Shown: positions 62,647 to 64,000 of the stretch, one piece after another
Layout of the letters: each line of letters opens with the position of its first letter
Position numbering within the stretch: the first letter of the stretch is position 1
From: Paraflavitalea sp966211765
GTDB taxonomy: Bacteria; Bacteroidota; Bacteroidia; Chitinophagales; Chitinophagaceae
DNA: 64,000 nucleotides
NCBI GenBank assembly: GCA_966211765.1
Contig: CBIHOV010000027.1
Span: 55,865 to 119,864, forward strand
Direction of reading: 5' to 3'
Program-made: the position numbers and the translations under genes
The notes under the pieces: generated by a model
Told to the model about the DNA's origin: nothing
The model's input: only the letters and a program-made list of their open reading frames with translations
Databases searched by the model: none

Positions 62647-64000
62647 ATGACTAAAAGATTAGCAGCAACCTTAGGAGAATTAAAGAAAAGTGGTTACAAG
62701 CCTTTATCGGTTAAGGAAGAGATCCGTAAGAACCTGATCTGCTCCCTGCAGAAAAAGGAAAACACCTTCAACGGCATTGTAGGTTATGAGGAAACGGTGA
62801 TCCCCGATGTAGAAAGAGCGCTTCTTTCCAAACACAATATTCTATTCCTCGGATTACGCGGACAGGCCAAAACACGGATGGCCCGCCAGATGGTAGAATT
62901 ACTGGACGAATACATTCCCGTAGTTTACGGCAGTGAGATCAATGACGATCCCCTGCATCCGGTATCACGTTATGCCAAAGACCTGATTGAGGAAAAAGGC
63001 GATGATACCCCGATCACCTGGCTGCACCGCGGTGAGCGATACGGCGAAAAACTGGCCACACCTGATGTGAGTGTAGCCGATCTTATCGGCGATATTGACC
63101 CGATTAAAGCGGCCAACCTCAAGCTGCACTTTGCAGATGAAAGGGTGATCCATTACGGCATTATCCCGCGCAGCAACCGAGGCATCTTTGTGATCAATGA
63201 AATTCCCGATCTGCAGGCGCGCATACAGGTAGCCCTGTTCAATATCCTGGAAGAAGGCGATGTGCAGATCCGTGGTTTTAAACTGCGCATGCCGCTCGAT
63301 ATCTTGTTCGTGTTTACCGCCAATCCGGAAGATTATACCAACCGGGGTTCTATTGTAACACCGCTCAAGGACCGTATAGAAAGCCAGATATTAACCCACT
63401 ATCCGAAGAATATTGAAACAGCCCTCACCATCACCGAACAGGAAGCTGATGTGCCGGCTGAGCAAAAGGAAAAAGTCAGGATCAGCGACCTGATAAAAAG
63501 ACTCATCGAGCAGATCCCCTTCGAAGCGCGCAGCAGTGAGCTGGTAGATAAGAAGAGTGGTGTATCGGCCCGTTTAAGTATCTCCGCTTTTGAGAATGCC
63601 GTAAGTTCGGCAGAAAGGCGGGTGATCATCAACCAGGAAAAAGATACCCAGGTTTGGATCAGTGATCTGGTCGGTGTGATCCCTTCTATTACAGGTAAGA
63701 TCGAGCTGGTATACGAAGGTGAACAGGAAGGCCCTTACCAGGTAGCCATGAACCTCGTAGACAAAGCCATCCGCACGCAGTTCGTGCATTACTTCCCCAA
63801 CCCGGAGTCATTAAAAAAGAAACGCAACCAGCAGCAGGCAGAAGAGAATCCTTATCGCTCCATACAATCCTGGTTCGACAAAGGCAATTCCCTCAACATC
63901 CTGTTCAATACTACGGATGCAGAAAAGATCCAGCAGTTGTACCGGGTAGATGGGCTGCATGCACTGGTAAAGAAATACTTCAAGCAGGCCAATGAAAAAG
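62647..64000 (+). CDS. AAA+ ATPase, magnesium-chelatase ChlI / MoxR-like (partial, C-terminus off window)
   Basis: 451 codons are open to the window edge. It starts MTKRLAATLGELKKSGYKPLSVKEEIRKNL and has Walker A GLRGQAKT (69-76), with a Walker B-like IFVINEIPDL in which Asp is replaced by Asn before Glu. Sensor/insert motifs FTANPEDYTNRG and LKDRIESQILTHYP are characteristic of the chelatase ChlI group. The later region (ARLSISAFENAVSSAERR) matches its helical lid. It is the motor partner of the VWA protein. The real target (metal insertion or complex remodelling) is not known. The protein is likely about 490-500 residues in full. Confidence 0.9.
   Translation, partial: MTKRLAATLGELKKSGYKPLSVKEEIRKNLICSLQKKENTFNGIVGYEETVIPDVERALLSKHNILFLGLRGQAKTRMARQMVELLDEYIPVVYGSEINDDPLHPVSRYAKDLIEEKGDDTPITWLHRGERYGEKLATPDVSVADLIGDIDPIKAANLKLHFADERVIHYGIIPRSNRGIFVINEIPDLQARIQVALFNILEEGDVQIRGFKLRMPLDILFVFTANPEDYTNRGSIVTPLKDRIESQILTHYPKNIETALTITEQEADVPAEQKEKVRISDLIKRLIEQIPFEARSSELVDKKSGVSARLSISAFENAVSSAERRVIINQEKDTQVWISDLVGVIPSITGKIELVYEGEQEGPYQVAMNLVDKAIRTQFVHYFPNPESLKKKRNQQQAEENPYRSIQSWFDKGNSLNILFNTTDAEKIQQLYRVDGLHALVKKYFKQANEK

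Noticed and set aside
1..64000. CRISPR array, prophage, insertion sequence or tRNA genes
   Set aside because: No direct-repeat/spacer pattern, integrase, transposase, terminal repeat or cloverleaf was seen when reading through the window; without a search tool a short element could be missed.

Overview
The window reads as a Bacteroidota chromosome, most likely a Chitinophagaceae-type soil or plant-associated bacterium (inference). The signs are SusC/SusD pairs, type IX secretion sorting tails, TAnnTTTG-type promoters, hardly any Shine-Dalgarno sequences, TPR histidine kinases, and GH97/GH43/GH29 enzymes. No tRNA, rRNA, CRISPR array, transposase or phage gene was seen.

Region 1 (1-20.9 kb) is a mirrored regulatory and redox locus. 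Two paralogous cassettes of a TPR histidine kinase plus an NtrC-type sigma-54 response regulator face each other (3795-8256 on +, 12881-17344 on -). They enclose a LysR regulator, a Crp/Fnr regulator, two isochorismatase-like hydrolases, a pirin and an NTF2-like protein. Outside the kinases lie paralogous double ABM-domain proteins and paralogous DJ-1/PfpI proteins, in mirror order. Tandem CTCC-N8/9-GGAG dyads sit about 137 bp upstream of sigma-54-like elements in front of the LysR gene and of a 2TM-cupin-CMD-ABM-DJ-1 operon. They are good candidates for the regulators' enhancers.

Region 2 (21-36.4 kb) is a polysaccharide utilisation locus: GH97 and GH43 enzymes, an orphan sigma region-4 protein, an OmpR-type two-component system, SusC, SusD, two surface lipoproteins with C-terminal discoidin-like domains, and a GH29 alpha-L-fucosidase ending in a strong terminator.

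Region 3 (36.4-43.8 kb) holds small, mostly minus-strand accessory genes: an NTF2-like lipoprotein, an RpoA-CTD-like protein with a RibD/DHFR-like reductase, two GNAT acetyltransferases and several unknown lipoproteins. It also holds a decayed copy of a neighbouring gene and a tiny 59-residue gene.

Region 4 (43.8-54.8 kb) has an 11-bp phased repeat, a TPR kinase with a LuxR-type response regulator, a secreted structural-type protein, and two giant tandem paralogues. Each paralogue carries 17 ELWxxDGTxAGT repeats and a type IX secretion tail.

Region 5 (55-64 kb) looks like conserved chromosome: a VOC protein, an SDR, a SAM hydroxide adenosyltransferase, a DUF2723 O-mannosyltransferase-like membrane protein, and a VWA / ExbD-like lipoprotein / AAA+ chelatase-like cluster cut by the window end. 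A covarying hairpin repeat occurs three times (20.85, 25.32 and 60.78 kb).
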